Assembly: GCA_039707655.1 (NCBI GenBank)
Contig: CM077665.1
Coordinates: 447,515,531 to 447,579,530, forward strand
Direction of reading: 5' to 3'
Length of the DNA stretch: 64,000 nucleotides
DNA from: Elymus sibiricus
Lineage: Eukaryota > Streptophyta > Magnoliopsida > Poales > Poaceae
The notes below the pieces were generated by a model that saw only the letters and a list, made by a program, of their open reading frames with translations, was not told the origin of the DNA and made no database searches. How positions within the stretch are numbered: position 1 is the stretch's first letter; the number at the start of each line of letters is the position of its first letter. Below are positions 53,901 through 64,000 of the stretch, in pieces. Both the position numbers and the translations under genes were made by a program.

Positions 53901-54040
53901 ACGAAGTGCATCGAGTTTTTCCCGTAACCCTCTCAACTTTTTAGCACATGCTATGTGGGTGAAATTATGATACCATGCCAATTTTCAACCATTTCAGAGT
54001 TCATTTGCAGTGCTATTCAATCTCAGGGTCATCTTAGCTC

Positions 54041-57000
54041 AAAATAAATCATGAAATGCATGAAAAATAGCAAATGAAGTCTGAAAAGGGTTGAAAAGTG
54101 ATGATGTGGCTTTGAATGGTGCATATTGAATGCAGAAAAAGTCTTGAGTTAAAATATGTTTAAAAATATGAAATCCCTTTGTAATAGACATGTTTTCGTC
54201 CGAAACCATAATACTTCGAAGGAGATTGTCCAGTTTCTACACGAAGTACAACCAGTTTTTCCCGTAACCCTCTCAACTTTTTAGCACATGCTATGTGGGT
54301 GAAATTATGATACCATGCCAATTTTCAACCATTCCAGAGTTTATTTGCAGTGCTCTTCAATCTCAGGGTCATCTTAGCTCAAAATAAATCATGAAATGCA
54401 TGAAAAATAGCAAATGAAGATAGAAAAGGGTTGAAAAGTGATGATGTGGCTTTTAATGGTGCATATTGAATGCAGAAAAAGTCTTGAGTTAACATATGTT
54501 TAAAAATATGAAATCCCTTTGTAATAGACGAGTTTTCGTCCGAAACCCTGATACTTCAAAGGAGATTGTCCAGTTTGTACAAGAAGTGCATCCAGTTTTT
54601 CCCGTAACCCTCTCAACTTTTTAGCACATGCTATGTGGCTGAAATTATGATACCATGCCAATTTTCAACCATTTCAGAGTTCATTTGCAGTGCTTTTCAA
54701 TCTCAGGGTCATCTTAGCTCAAAATAAATCATGAAATGCATGAAAAAATCAAATGAAGTCAGAAAAGGGTTGAAAAGTCATGATGTTGCTTTGAATGGTG
54801 CATATTGAATGCAGAAAAAGTCTTGAGTTAAAATATGTTTAAAAACTGAAATCCCTTTTGTAATAGACGAGTTTTCGTCCGAAACCCTGATACTTGGAAG
54901 GAGATTTTCCAGTTTGTACACGAAGTGCATCGAGTTTTTCCCGTAACCCTCTCAACTTTTTAGCACATGCTATGTGGGTGAAATTATGATACCATGCCAA
55001 TTTTCAACCATTTCAGAGTTCATTTGCAGTGCTATTCAATCTCAGGGTCATCTTAGCTCAAAATAAATCATGAAATGCATGAAAAATAGCAAATGAAGTC
55101 AGAAAAGGGTTGAAAAGTGATGATGTGGCTTTGAATGGTGCATATTGAATGCAGAAAAAGTCTTGAGTTAAAATATGTTTAAAAATATGAAATCCCTTTG
55201 TAATAGACATGTTTTCGTCCGAAACCATAATACTTCGAAGGAGATTGTCCAGTTTCTACACGAAGTACATCCAGTTTTTCCCGTAACCCTCTCAACTTTT
55301 TAGCACATGCTATGTGGGTGAAATTATGATACCATGCCAATTTTCAACCATTCCAGAGTTTATTTGCAGTGCTCTTCAATCTCAGGGTCATCTTAGCTCA
55401 AAATAAATCATGAAATGCATGAAAAATAGCAAATGAAGATAGAAAAGGGTTGAAAAGTGATGATGTGGCTTTTAATGGTGCATATTGAATGCAGAAAAAG
55501 TCTTGAGTTAACATATGTTTAAAAATATGAAATCCCTTTGTAATAGACGAGTTTTCGTCCGAAACCCTGATACTTCAAAGGAGATTGTCCAGTTTGTACA
55601 AGAAGTGCATCCAGTTTTTCCCGTAACCCTCTCAACTTTTTAGCACATGCTATGTGGCTGAAATTATGATACCATGCCAATTTTCAACCATTTCAGAGTT
55701 CATTTGCAGTGCTTTTCAATCTCAGGGTCATCTTAGCTCAAAATAAATCATGAAATGCATGAAAAAATCAAATGAAGTCAGAAAAGGGTTGAAAAGTCAT
55801 GATGTTGCTTTGAATGGTGCATATTGAATGCAGAAAAAGTCTTGAGTTAAAATATGTTTAAAAACTGAAATCCCTTTTGTAATAGACGAGTTTTCGTCCG
55901 AAACCCTGATACTTGGAAGGAGATTTTCCAGTTTGTACACGAAGTGCATCGAGTTTTTCCCGTAACCCTCTCAACTTTTTAGCACATGCTATGTGGGTGA
56001 AATTATGATACCATGCCAATTTTCAACCATTTCAGAGTTCATTTGCAGTGCTATTCAATCTCAGGGTCATCTTAGCTCAAAATAAATCATGAAATGCATG
56101 AAAAATAGCAAATGAAGTCAGAAAAGGGTTGAAAAGTGATGATGTGGCTTTGAATGGTGCATATTGAATGCAGAAAAAGTCTTGAGTTAAAATATGTTTA
56201 AAAATATGAAATCCCTTTGTAATAGACATGTTTTCGTCCGAAACCATAATACTTCGAAGGAGATTGTCCAGTTTCTACACGAAGTACATCCAGTTTTTCC
56301 CGTAACCCTCTCAACTTTTTAGCACATGCTATGTGGGTGAAATTATGATACCATGCCAATTTTCAACCATTCCAGAGTTTATTTGCAGTGCTCTTCAATC
56401 TCAGGGTCATCTTAGCTCAAAATAAATCATGAAATGCATGAAAAATAGCAAATGAAGATAGAAAAGGGTTGAAAAGTGATGATGTGGCTTTTAATGGTGC
56501 ATATTGAATGCAGAAAAAGTCTTGAGTTAACATATGTTTAAAAATATGAAATCCCTTTGTAATAGACGAGTTTTCGTCCGAAACCCTGATACTTCAAAGG
56601 AGATTGTCCAGTTTGTACAAGAAGTGCATCCAGTTTTTCCCGTAACCCTCTCAACTTTTTAGCACATGCTATGTGGCTGAAATTATGATACCATGCCAAT
56701 TTTCAACCATTTCAGAGTTCATTTGCAGTGCTTTTCAATCTCAGGGTCATCTTAGCTCAAAATAAATCATGAAATGCATGAAAAAATCAAATGAAGTCAG
56801 AAAAGGGTTGAAAAGTCATGATGTTGCTTTGAATGGTGCATATTGAATGCAGAAAAAGTCTTGAGTTAAAATATGTTTAAAAACTGAAATCCCTTTTGTA
56901 ATAGACGAGTTTTCGTCCGAAACCCTGATACTTGGAAGGAGATTTTCCAGTTTGTACACGAAGTGCATCGAGTTTTTCCCGTAACCCTCTCAACTTTTTA

Positions 57001-58116
57001 GCACATGCTATGTGGGTGAAATTATGATACCATGCCAATTTTCAACCATTTCAGAGTTCATTTGCAGTGCTATTCAATCTCAGGGTCATCTTAGCTCAAA
57101 ATAAATCATGAAATGCATGAAAAATAGCAAATGAAGTCAGAAAAGGGTTGAAAAGTGATGATGTGGCTTTGAATGGTGCATATTGAATGCAGAAAAAGTC
57201 TTGAGTTAAAATATGTTTAAAAATATGAAATCCCTTTGTAATAGACATGTTTTCGTCCGAAACCATAATACTTCGAAGGAGATTGTCCAGTTTCTACACG
57301 AAGTACATCCAGTTTTTCCCGTAACCCTCTCAACTTTTTAGCACATGCTATGTGGGTGAAATTATGATACCATGCCAATTTTCAACCATTCCAGAGTTCA
57401 TTTGCAGTGCTTTTCAATCTCAGGGTCATCTTAGCTCAAAATAAATCATGAAATGCATGAAAAATAGCAAATGAAGATAGAAAAGGGTTGAAAAGTGATG
57501 ATGTGGCTTTTAATGGTGCATATTGAATGCAGAAAAAGTCTTGAGTTAACATATGTTTAAAAATATGAAATCCCTTTGTAATAGACGAGTTTTCGTCCGA
57601 AACCCTGATACTTCAAAGGAGATTGTCCAGTTTGTACAAGAAGTGCATCCAGTTTTTCCCGTAACCCTCTCAACTTTTTAGCACATGCTATGTGGCTGAA
57701 ATTATGATACCATGCCAATTTTCAACCATTTCAGAGTTCATTTGCAGTGCTTTTCAATCTCAGGGTCATCTTAGCTCAAAATAAATCATGAAATGCATGA
57801 AAAAATCAAATGAAGTCAGAAAAGGGTTGAAAAGTGATGATGTTGCTTTGAATGGTGCATATTGAATGCATAAAAAGTCTTGAGTTAAAATATGTTTAAA
57901 AACTGAAATCCCTTTTGTAATAGACGAGTTTTCGTCCGAAACCCTGATACTTCGAAGGAGATTTTCCAGTTTGTACACGAAGTGCATCGAGTTTTTCCCG
58001 TAACCCTCTCAACTTTTTAGCACATGCTATGTGGGTGAAATTATAATACCATGCCAATTTTCAACCATTTCAGAGTTCATTTGCAGTGCTACTCAATCTC
58101 ATGGTCATCTTAGCTC
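54041..58116. repeat. Four near-identical D-L-C trimers
   Basis: D monomers lie exactly 1019 bp apart (54041, 55060, 56079, 57098). The first three units share private GTTTATTTGCAGTGCTCTTC in D, and AAGTCATGATG with ACTTGGAAGG in C. The fourth has the common forms. This pattern fits stepwise tandem amplification of one unit. Confidence 0.87.
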
Positions 58117-59475
58117 AAAATAAATCATGAAATGCATGAAAAATAGCAAATGAAGTCAGAAAAGGGTTGAAAAGTGATGATGTGGCTTTGAATGGTGCAT
58201 ATTGAATGCAGAAAAAGTCTTGAGTTAAAATATGTTTAAAAATATGAAATCCCTTTGTAATAGACATGTTTTCGTCCGAAACCCTAATACTTCGAAGGAG
58301 ATTGTCCAGTTTCTACACGAAGTACATCCAGTTTTTCCCGTAACCCTCTCAACTTTTTAGCACATGCTATGTGTGTGAAATTATGATACCATGCCAATTT
58401 TCAACCATTCCAGAGTTCATTTGCAGTGCTTTTCAATCTCAGGGTCATCTTAGCTCAAAATAAATCATGAAATGCATGAAAAATAGCAAATGAAGTAAGA
58501 AAAGGGTTGAAAAGTGATGATGTGGCTTTTAATGGTGCATATTGAATGCAGAAAAAGTCTTGAGTTAAAATATGTTTAAAAATATGAAATCCCTTTGTAA
58601 TAGACGAGTTTTCGTCCGAAACCCTGATACTTCGAAGGAGATTGTCCAGTTTGTACAAGAAGTGCATCCAGTTTTTCCCGTAACCCTCTCAACTTTTTAG
58701 CACATGCTATGTGGCTGAAATTATGATACCATGCCAATTTTCAACCATTTCAGAGTTCATTTGCAGTGCTTTTCAATCTCAGGGTCATCTTAGCTCAAAA
58801 TAAATCATGAAATGCATGAAAAACATCAAATGAAGTCAGAAAAGGGATGAAAAGAGATGATGTTGCTTTGAATGGTGCATATTGAATGCAGAAAAAGTCT
58901 TGAGTTAAAATATGTTTAAAAAATGAAATCCCTTTTGTAATAGACGAGTTTTCGTCCGAAACCCTGATACTTCGAAGGAGATTTTCTAGTTTGTACACGA
59001 AGTGCATCGAGTTTTTCCCGTAACTCTCTCAACTTTTTAGCACATGCTATGTGGGTGAAATTATGATACCATGCCAATTTTCAACCATTTTAGAGTTCAT
59101 TTGCAGTGCTATTGAATCTCAGGGTCATCTTAGCTCAAAATAAATCATGAAATGCATGAAAAATAGCAAATGAAGTCAGAAAAGGGTTGAAAAGTGATGA
59201 TGTGGCTTTGAATGGTGCATATTGAATGCAGAAAAAGTCTTGAGTTAAAATATGTTTAAAAATATGAAATCCCTTTGTAATAGACATGTTTTCGTCCGAA
59301 ACCATAATACTTCGAAGGAGATTGTCCAGTTTCTACACGAAGTACATCCAGTTTTCCCGTAACCCTCTCAACTTTTTAGCACATGCTATGTGGGTGAAAT
59401 TATGATACCATGCCAATTTTCAACCATTCCAGAGTTCATTTGCAGTGCTTTTCAATCTCAGGGTCATCTTAGCTC

Positions 59476-59814
59476 AAAATAAATCATGAAATGCATGAAA
59501 AATAGCAAATGAAGATAGAAAAGGGTTGAAAAGTGATGATGTGGCTTTTAATGGTGCATATTGAATGCAGAAAAAGTCTTGAGTTAACATATGTTTAAAA
59601 ATATGAAATCCCTTTGTAATAGACGAGTTTTCGTCCGAAACCATAATACTTCGAAGGAGATTGTCCAGTTTCTACACGAAGTACATCCAGTTTTCCCGTA
59701 ACCCTCTCAACTTTTTAGCACATGCTATGTGGGTGAAATTATGATACCATGCCAATTTTCAACCATTCCAGAGTTCATTTGCAGTGCTTTTCAATCTCAG
59801 GGTCATCTTAGCTC
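59476..59814. repeat. Chimeric monomer (L left, D right)
   Basis: The left part is the GAAGATAG/TTAACATATG L sub-family up to GACGAG. The right part is D-type (CCATAATAC, TTTCTACACG, GTACATCCAG) and shares the rare CCAGTTTTCCCG deletion with the D monomer just upstream at 59137. The switch lies between 59626 and 59643, the tightest breakpoint in the window, inside the inverted-repeat core. Confidence 0.85.
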
Positions 59815-62192
59815 AAAGTAAATCATGAAATGCATGAAAAATAGCAAATGAAGATAGAAAAGGGTTGAAAAGTGATGATGTGGCTTTTAATGGTTCATAT
59901 TGAATGCAGAAAAAGTCTTGAGTTAACATATGTTTAAAAATATGAAATCCCTTTGTAATAGACGAGTTTTCGTCCGAAACCCTGATACTTCGAAGGAGAT
60001 TGTCCAGTTTGTACAAGAAGTGCATCCAATTTTTCCCGTAACCCTCTCAACTTTTTAGCACATGCTATGTGGGTGAAATTATGATACCATGCCAATTTTC
60101 AACCATTCCAGAGTTCATTTGCAGTGCTTTTCAATCTCAGGGTCATCCTAGCTCAAAATAAATCATGAAATGCATGAAAAACATCAAATGAAGTCAGAAA
60201 AGGGTTGAAAAGTGATGATGTTGCTTTGAATGGTGCATATTGAATGCAGAAAAAGTCTTGAGTTAAAATATGTTTAAAAAAAGAAATCCCTTTTGTAATA
60301 GACGAGTTTTCATCCGAAACCCTGATACTTCGAAGGAGATTTTCCAGTTTGTACACGAAGTGCATCGAGTTTTTCCCGTAACTCTCTCAACTTTTTAGCA
60401 CATGCTATGTGGGTGAAATTATGATACCATGCCAATTTTCAACCATTTCAGAGTTCATTTGCAGTGCTATTCAATCTCAGGGTCATCTTAGCTCAAAATA
60501 AATCATGAAATGCATGAAAAATAGCAAATGAAGTCAGAAAAGGGTTGAAAAGTGATGATGTGGCTTTGAATGGTGCATATTGAATGCAGAAAAAGTCTTG
60601 AATTAAAATATGTTTAAAAATATGAAATCCCTTTGTAATAGACATGTTTTCGTCCGAAACCATAATACTTCGAAGGAGATTGTCAAGTTTCTACACGAAG
60701 TACATCCAGTTTTTCCCGTAACCCTCTCAACTTTTTAGCACATGCTATGTGGGTGAAATTATGATACCATGCCAATTTTCAACCATTCCAGAGTTCATTT
60801 GCAGTGCTATTCAATCTCAGGGTCATCTTAGCTCAAAATAAATCATGAAATGCATGAAAAATAGCAAATGAAGTCAGAAAAGGGTTGAAAAGTGATGATG
60901 TGGCTTTGAATGGTGCATATTGAAAGCAGAAAAAGTCTTGAGTTAAAATATGTTTAAAAATATGAAATCCCTTTGTAATAGACATGTTTTCGTCCGAAAC
61001 CATAATACTTCGAAGGAGATTGTCCAGTTTCTACACGAAGTGCATCTAGTTTTTCCCGTAACCCTCTCAACTTTTTAGCACATGCTATGTGGATGAAATT
61101 ATGATACCATGCCAATTTTCAACCATTCCAGAGTTCATTTGCAGTGCTTTTCAATCTCAGGGTCATCTTAGCTCAAAATAAATCATGAAATGCATGAAAA
61201 ATAGCAAATGAAGTCAGAAAAGGGTTGAAAAGTGATGATCTGGCTTTTAATGGTGCATATTGAATGCAGAAAAAGTCTTGAGTTAAGATATGTTTAAAAA
61301 TATGAAATCCCTTTGTAATAGACGAGTTTTCGTCCGAAACCCTGATACTTCGAAGGAGATTGTCCAGTTGTACAAGAAGTGCATCCTGTTTTTCCCGTAA
61401 CCCTCTCAACTTTTTAGCACATGCTATGTGGGTGAAATTATGATACCATGCCAATTTTCAACCATTTCAGAGATCATTTGCAGTGCTTTTCAATCTCAGG
61501 GTTATCTTAGCTCAAAATAAATCATGAAATGCATGAAAAATAGCAAATGAAGTCAGAAAAGGGTTGAAAAGTGATGATGTGGCTTTGAATGGTGCATATT
61601 GAATGCAGAAAAAGTCTTGAGTTAAAATATGTTTAAAAATGAAATCCCTTTTGTAATAGACGAGTTTTCGTTCGAAACCCTGATACTTCGAAGGAGATTG
61701 TCCAGTTTGTACACGAAGTGCATCCAGTTTTTCCCGTAACCCTCTCAACTTTTTAGCACATGCTATGTGGGTGAAATTATGATACCATGCCAATTTTCAA
61801 CCATTTCAGAGTTCATTTGCAGTGCTTTTCAATCTCAGGGTCATCTTAGCTCAAAATAAATCATGAAATGCATGAAAAATAGCAAATGAAGTCAGAAAAG
61901 GGTTGAAAAGTGATGATGTGGCTTTGAATGGTGCATATTGAATGCAGAAAAAGTCTTGAGTTAAAATATGTTTAAAAATATGAAATTCCTTTGTAATAGA
62001 CATGTTTTCGTCCGAAACCCTGATACTTCGAAGGAGATTGTCCAGTTTCTACACGAAGTACATCCAGTTTTTCCCGTAACCCTCTCAACTTTTTAGCACA
62101 TGCTATGTGGGTGAAATTATGATACCATGCCAATTTTCAACCATTCCATAGTTCATTTGCAGTGCTTTTCAATCTCAGGGTCATCTTAGCTC

Positions 62193-62532
62193 AAAATAAA
62201 TCATGAAATGCATGAAAAATAGCAAATGAAGTCAGAAAAGGGTTGAAAAGTGATGATGTGGCTTTGAATGGTGCATATTGAATGCAGAAAAAGTCTTGAG
62301 TTAAAATATGTTTAAAAATATGAAATCCCTTTGTAATAGACGAGTTTTCGTCCGAAACCCTGATACTTCAAAGGAGATTGTCCAGTTTGTACAAGAAGTG
62401 CATCCAGTTTTTCCCGTAACCCTCTCAACTTTTTAGCACATGCTATGTGGCTGAAATTATGATACCATGCCAATTTTCAACCATTTCAGAGTTCATTTGC
62501 AGTGCTTTTCAATCTCAGGGTCATCTTAGCTC
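62193..62532. repeat. Chimeric monomer (D-like left, L-like right)
   Basis: The left part has GTCAGAAAAG and CTTTGAATGG as in D. The right part has GACGAG, CTTCAAAGG, TGTACAAGAAG and GTGGCTGAAAT as in the L sub-family of 52342. The switch lies between about 62265 and 62342. It is the reciprocal arrangement of the chimera at 59476. Confidence 0.72.
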
Positions 62533-62871
62533 AAAATAAATCATGAAATGCATGAAAAAATCAAATGAAGTCAGAAAAGGGTTGAAAAGTGATGATGTTG
62601 CATTGAATGCTGCATATTGAATGCAGAAAAAGTCTTGAGTTAAAATATGTTTAAAAACTGAAATCCCTTTTGTAATAGACGAGTTTTCGTCCGAAACCCT
62701 GATACTTCGAAGGAGATTCTCCAGTTTGTACACGAAGTGCATCGAGTTTTTCCCGTAACCCTCTCAAATTTTTAGCACATGCTATGTGGGTGAAATTATG
62801 ATACCATGCCAATTTTCAACCATTTCAGAGTTCATTTGCAGTGCTATTCAATCTCAGGCTCATCTTAGCTC

Positions 62872-64000
62872 AAAATAAATCATGAAATGCATGAAAAATA
62901 GCAAATGAAGTCAGAAAAGGGTTGAAAAGTGATGATGTGGCTTTGAATGGTGCATATTGAATGCAGAAAAAGTCTTGAGTTAAAATATGTTTAAAAATAT
63001 GAAATCCCTTTGTAATAGACATGTTTTCGTCCGAAACCCTAATACTTCGAAGGAGATTGTTCAGTTTCTACACGAAGTACATCCAGTTTTTCCCGTAACC
63101 CTCTCATCTTTTTAGCACATGCTATGTGGGTGAAATTATGATACCATGCCAATTTTCAACCATTCCAGAGTTCATTTGCAGTGCTTTTCAATCTCAGGGT
63201 CATCTTAGCTCAAAATAAATCATGAAATGCATGAAAAATAGCAAATGAAGTCAGAAAAGGGTTGAAAAGTGATGATGTGGCTTTTAATGGTGCATATTGA
63301 ATGCAGAAAAATTCTTGAGTTAAAATATGTTTAAAAATATGAAATCCCTTTGTAATAGACGAGTTTTCGTCCGAAACCCTGATACTTCGAAGGAGATTGT
63401 CCAGTTTGTACAAGAAGTGCATCCAGTTTTTCCCGTAACCCTCTCAACTTTTTAGCACATGCTATGTGGCTGAAATTATGATACCATACCAATTTTCAAC
63501 CATTTCAGAGTTCATTTGCAGTGCTTTTCAATCTCAGGGTCATCTTAGCTCAAAATAAATCATGAAATGCATGAAAAACATCAAATGAAGTCAGAAAAGG
63601 GATGAAAAGTGATGATGTTGCTTTGAATGGTGCATATTGAATGCAGAAAAAGTCTTGAGTTAAAATATGTTTAAAAAATGAAATCCCTTTTGTAATAGAC
63701 GAGTTTTCGTCCGAAACCCTGATACTTCGAAGGAGATTTTCCAGTTTGTACACGAAGTGCATCGAGTTTTTCCCGTAACTCTCTCAACTTTTTAGCACAT
63801 GCTATGTGGGTGAAATTATGATACCATGCCAATTTTCAACCATTTCAGAGTTCATTTGCAGTGCTATTCAATCTCAGGGTCATCTTAGCTCAAAATAAAT
63901 CATGAAATGCATGAAAAATAGCAAATGAAGTCAGAAAAGGGTTGAAAAGTGATGATGTGGCTTTGAATGGTGCATATTGAATGCAGAAAAAGTCTTGAGT
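62872..64000. repeat. Trimer array resumed (D-L-A) and terminal partial D
   Basis: D, L and A monomers start at 62872, 63212 and 63552. A further monomer, most likely D (CTTTGAATGG), starts at 63892 and is cut by the window end after 109 bases. The 1020-bp trimer organisation therefore probably continues beyond the window. Confidence 0.87.

Larger units (their letters stand above)
46903..59136. repeat. Trimeric higher-order repeat array, 12 units of 1019-1020 bp
   Basis: D monomers start at 46903, 47922, 48942, 49962, 50982, 52002, 53021, 54041, 55060, 56079, 57098 and 58117. Each is followed by an L monomer 340 bp later and an A or C monomer 680 bp later. D carries GACATGTTTTCG and TTTCTACACG. 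L carries TGTACAAGAAG and often TGTGGCTGAAAT. The third position is A (340 bp) in some units and C (339 bp) in others, so the unit is 1020 or 1019 bp. Two sub-families alternate in runs: D-L-A at 47922-52001, and D-L-C with GAAGATAGAAAAG and TTAACATATG in L at 52002-53020 and 54041-58116. Confidence 0.93.
59137..62871. repeat. Scrambled segment inside the trimer array, 11 monomers
   Basis: Monomers start at 59137, 59476, 59815, 60155, 60495, 60835, 61175, 61514, 61853, 62193 and 62533. The D-L-A/C order is broken: D, L/D chimera, L, A, D, D, L-like, 339-bp F/E-like, D, D/L chimera, C. Two monomers are short because of single-base losses (CCAGTTTTCCCG in 59137 and 59476), one because of GTCCAGTTGTAC (61175). 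This part looks older or more heavily rearranged than the trimers around it. Confidence 0.85.
1..64000. repeat. Satellite DNA array, 340-bp monomer, 188 complete copies
   Basis: The whole window is a head-to-tail tandem repeat. Counting each unit from AAAATAAATCATG gives 188 complete monomers plus a 109-base partial one at 63892. Of these, 159 are 340 bp and 29 are 339 bp (mean 339.85). No monomer is inverted and no foreign sequence interrupts the array. GC is about 36%, counted on the monomer at 1019. Monomers are closely similar but carry sets of linked variants that define types A, L, Q, F, E, D and C. Non-coding heterochromatic satellite is the only reading I can support. The host is probably a plant, which is inference from length and composition. 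The array extends beyond both ends. Confidence 0.98.

Noticed and set aside
1..64000. CRISPR array or other prokaryotic repeat system
   Set aside because: There are no short repeats separated by unique spacers. The whole 340-bp unit repeats, with no cas genes and no coding sequence at all over 64 kb.
1..64000. Tandem tRNA, 5S rRNA or other RNA gene cluster
   Set aside because: The monomer has no clover-leaf, no internal A/B/C control boxes that I recognise and no T-run terminator in a consistent place. The GC pattern is that of a plain satellite.
1..64000. Transposon or LTR origin of the monomer
   Set aside because: I saw no terminal repeats, target-site duplications, primer-binding site or polypurine tract, and no transposase or reverse-transcriptase remnants on either strand. 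Derivation from an element elsewhere in the genome cannot be excluded from this window.
1..64000. Assignment to a specific named satellite family or species
   Set aside because: The word usage feels like plant, perhaps grass, heterochromatic satellites, but I could not recall a matching family with certainty. A consensus search of satellite databases would decide.
1..64000. Internal duplication making the 340-bp monomer a dimer of 170 bp
   Set aside because: By eye the two halves of the monomer do not align convincingly. A self-alignment of the consensus would be needed to detect an ancient dimer.

Overview
This window is one unbroken block of satellite DNA. It holds 188 complete head-to-tail monomers and a final 109-base partial one. 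Every complete monomer is 340 bp (159 copies) or 339 bp (29 copies), counted from the recurring start AAAATAAATCATG. All copies lie in the same orientation. GC is about 36% (counted on one monomer). I see no protein-coding gene, RNA gene, transposon, CRISPR array or non-satellite island, and the array runs off both ends. This points to eukaryotic heterochromatin (centromeric, pericentromeric, subtelomeric or knob-like). A flowering plant is my best guess from the monomer length (about two nucleosomes), AT-richness and general word usage, but I could not match the monomer to a named family.

Monomers fall into recognisable types. I label them A (GTTGCTTTGAAT, GATTTTCCAG, CATCGAG), L (CTTTTAATGG, TGTACAAGAAG), Q (an L subtype with ACTTTGAAGG and GTCAAG), F (GATTAAAAAAATG), E (339 bp, mostly GATGACGTGG and CCCTCATAC), D (GACATGTTTTCG, TTTCTACACG) and C (GAAAAAATCAAATG, TTTAAAAACTG). 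The order of types shows a nested, recently reshuffled organisation.

Layout: 1-3738 is a mixed stretch with a 4-monomer tandem duplication. 3739-10875 is a 21-monomer composite block, repeated at 10876-21751 with an extra internal 11-monomer duplication. 21752-27871 is built from A/Q dimers and a 4-monomer cassette S. 24472-33989 reappears at 35009-45204 with two extra monomers. 45205-46902 is transitional. From 46903 the array becomes a regular 3-monomer higher-order repeat (D-L-A or D-L-C, 1019-1020 bp) to 59136, is scrambled at 59137-62871, then resumes to the end.

Several monomers are chimeras of two types. They mark in-register unequal exchange, and several breakpoints fall in or near a conserved core (monomer offset about 147-181) that holds short inverted repeats and part of the CpG cluster. 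A minus-strand open frame of about 70 codons occurs in most monomers. It looks like a by-product of the repeat, not a gene. Nothing here works as an operon or pathway. The interest lies in the structure and turnover of the satellite.
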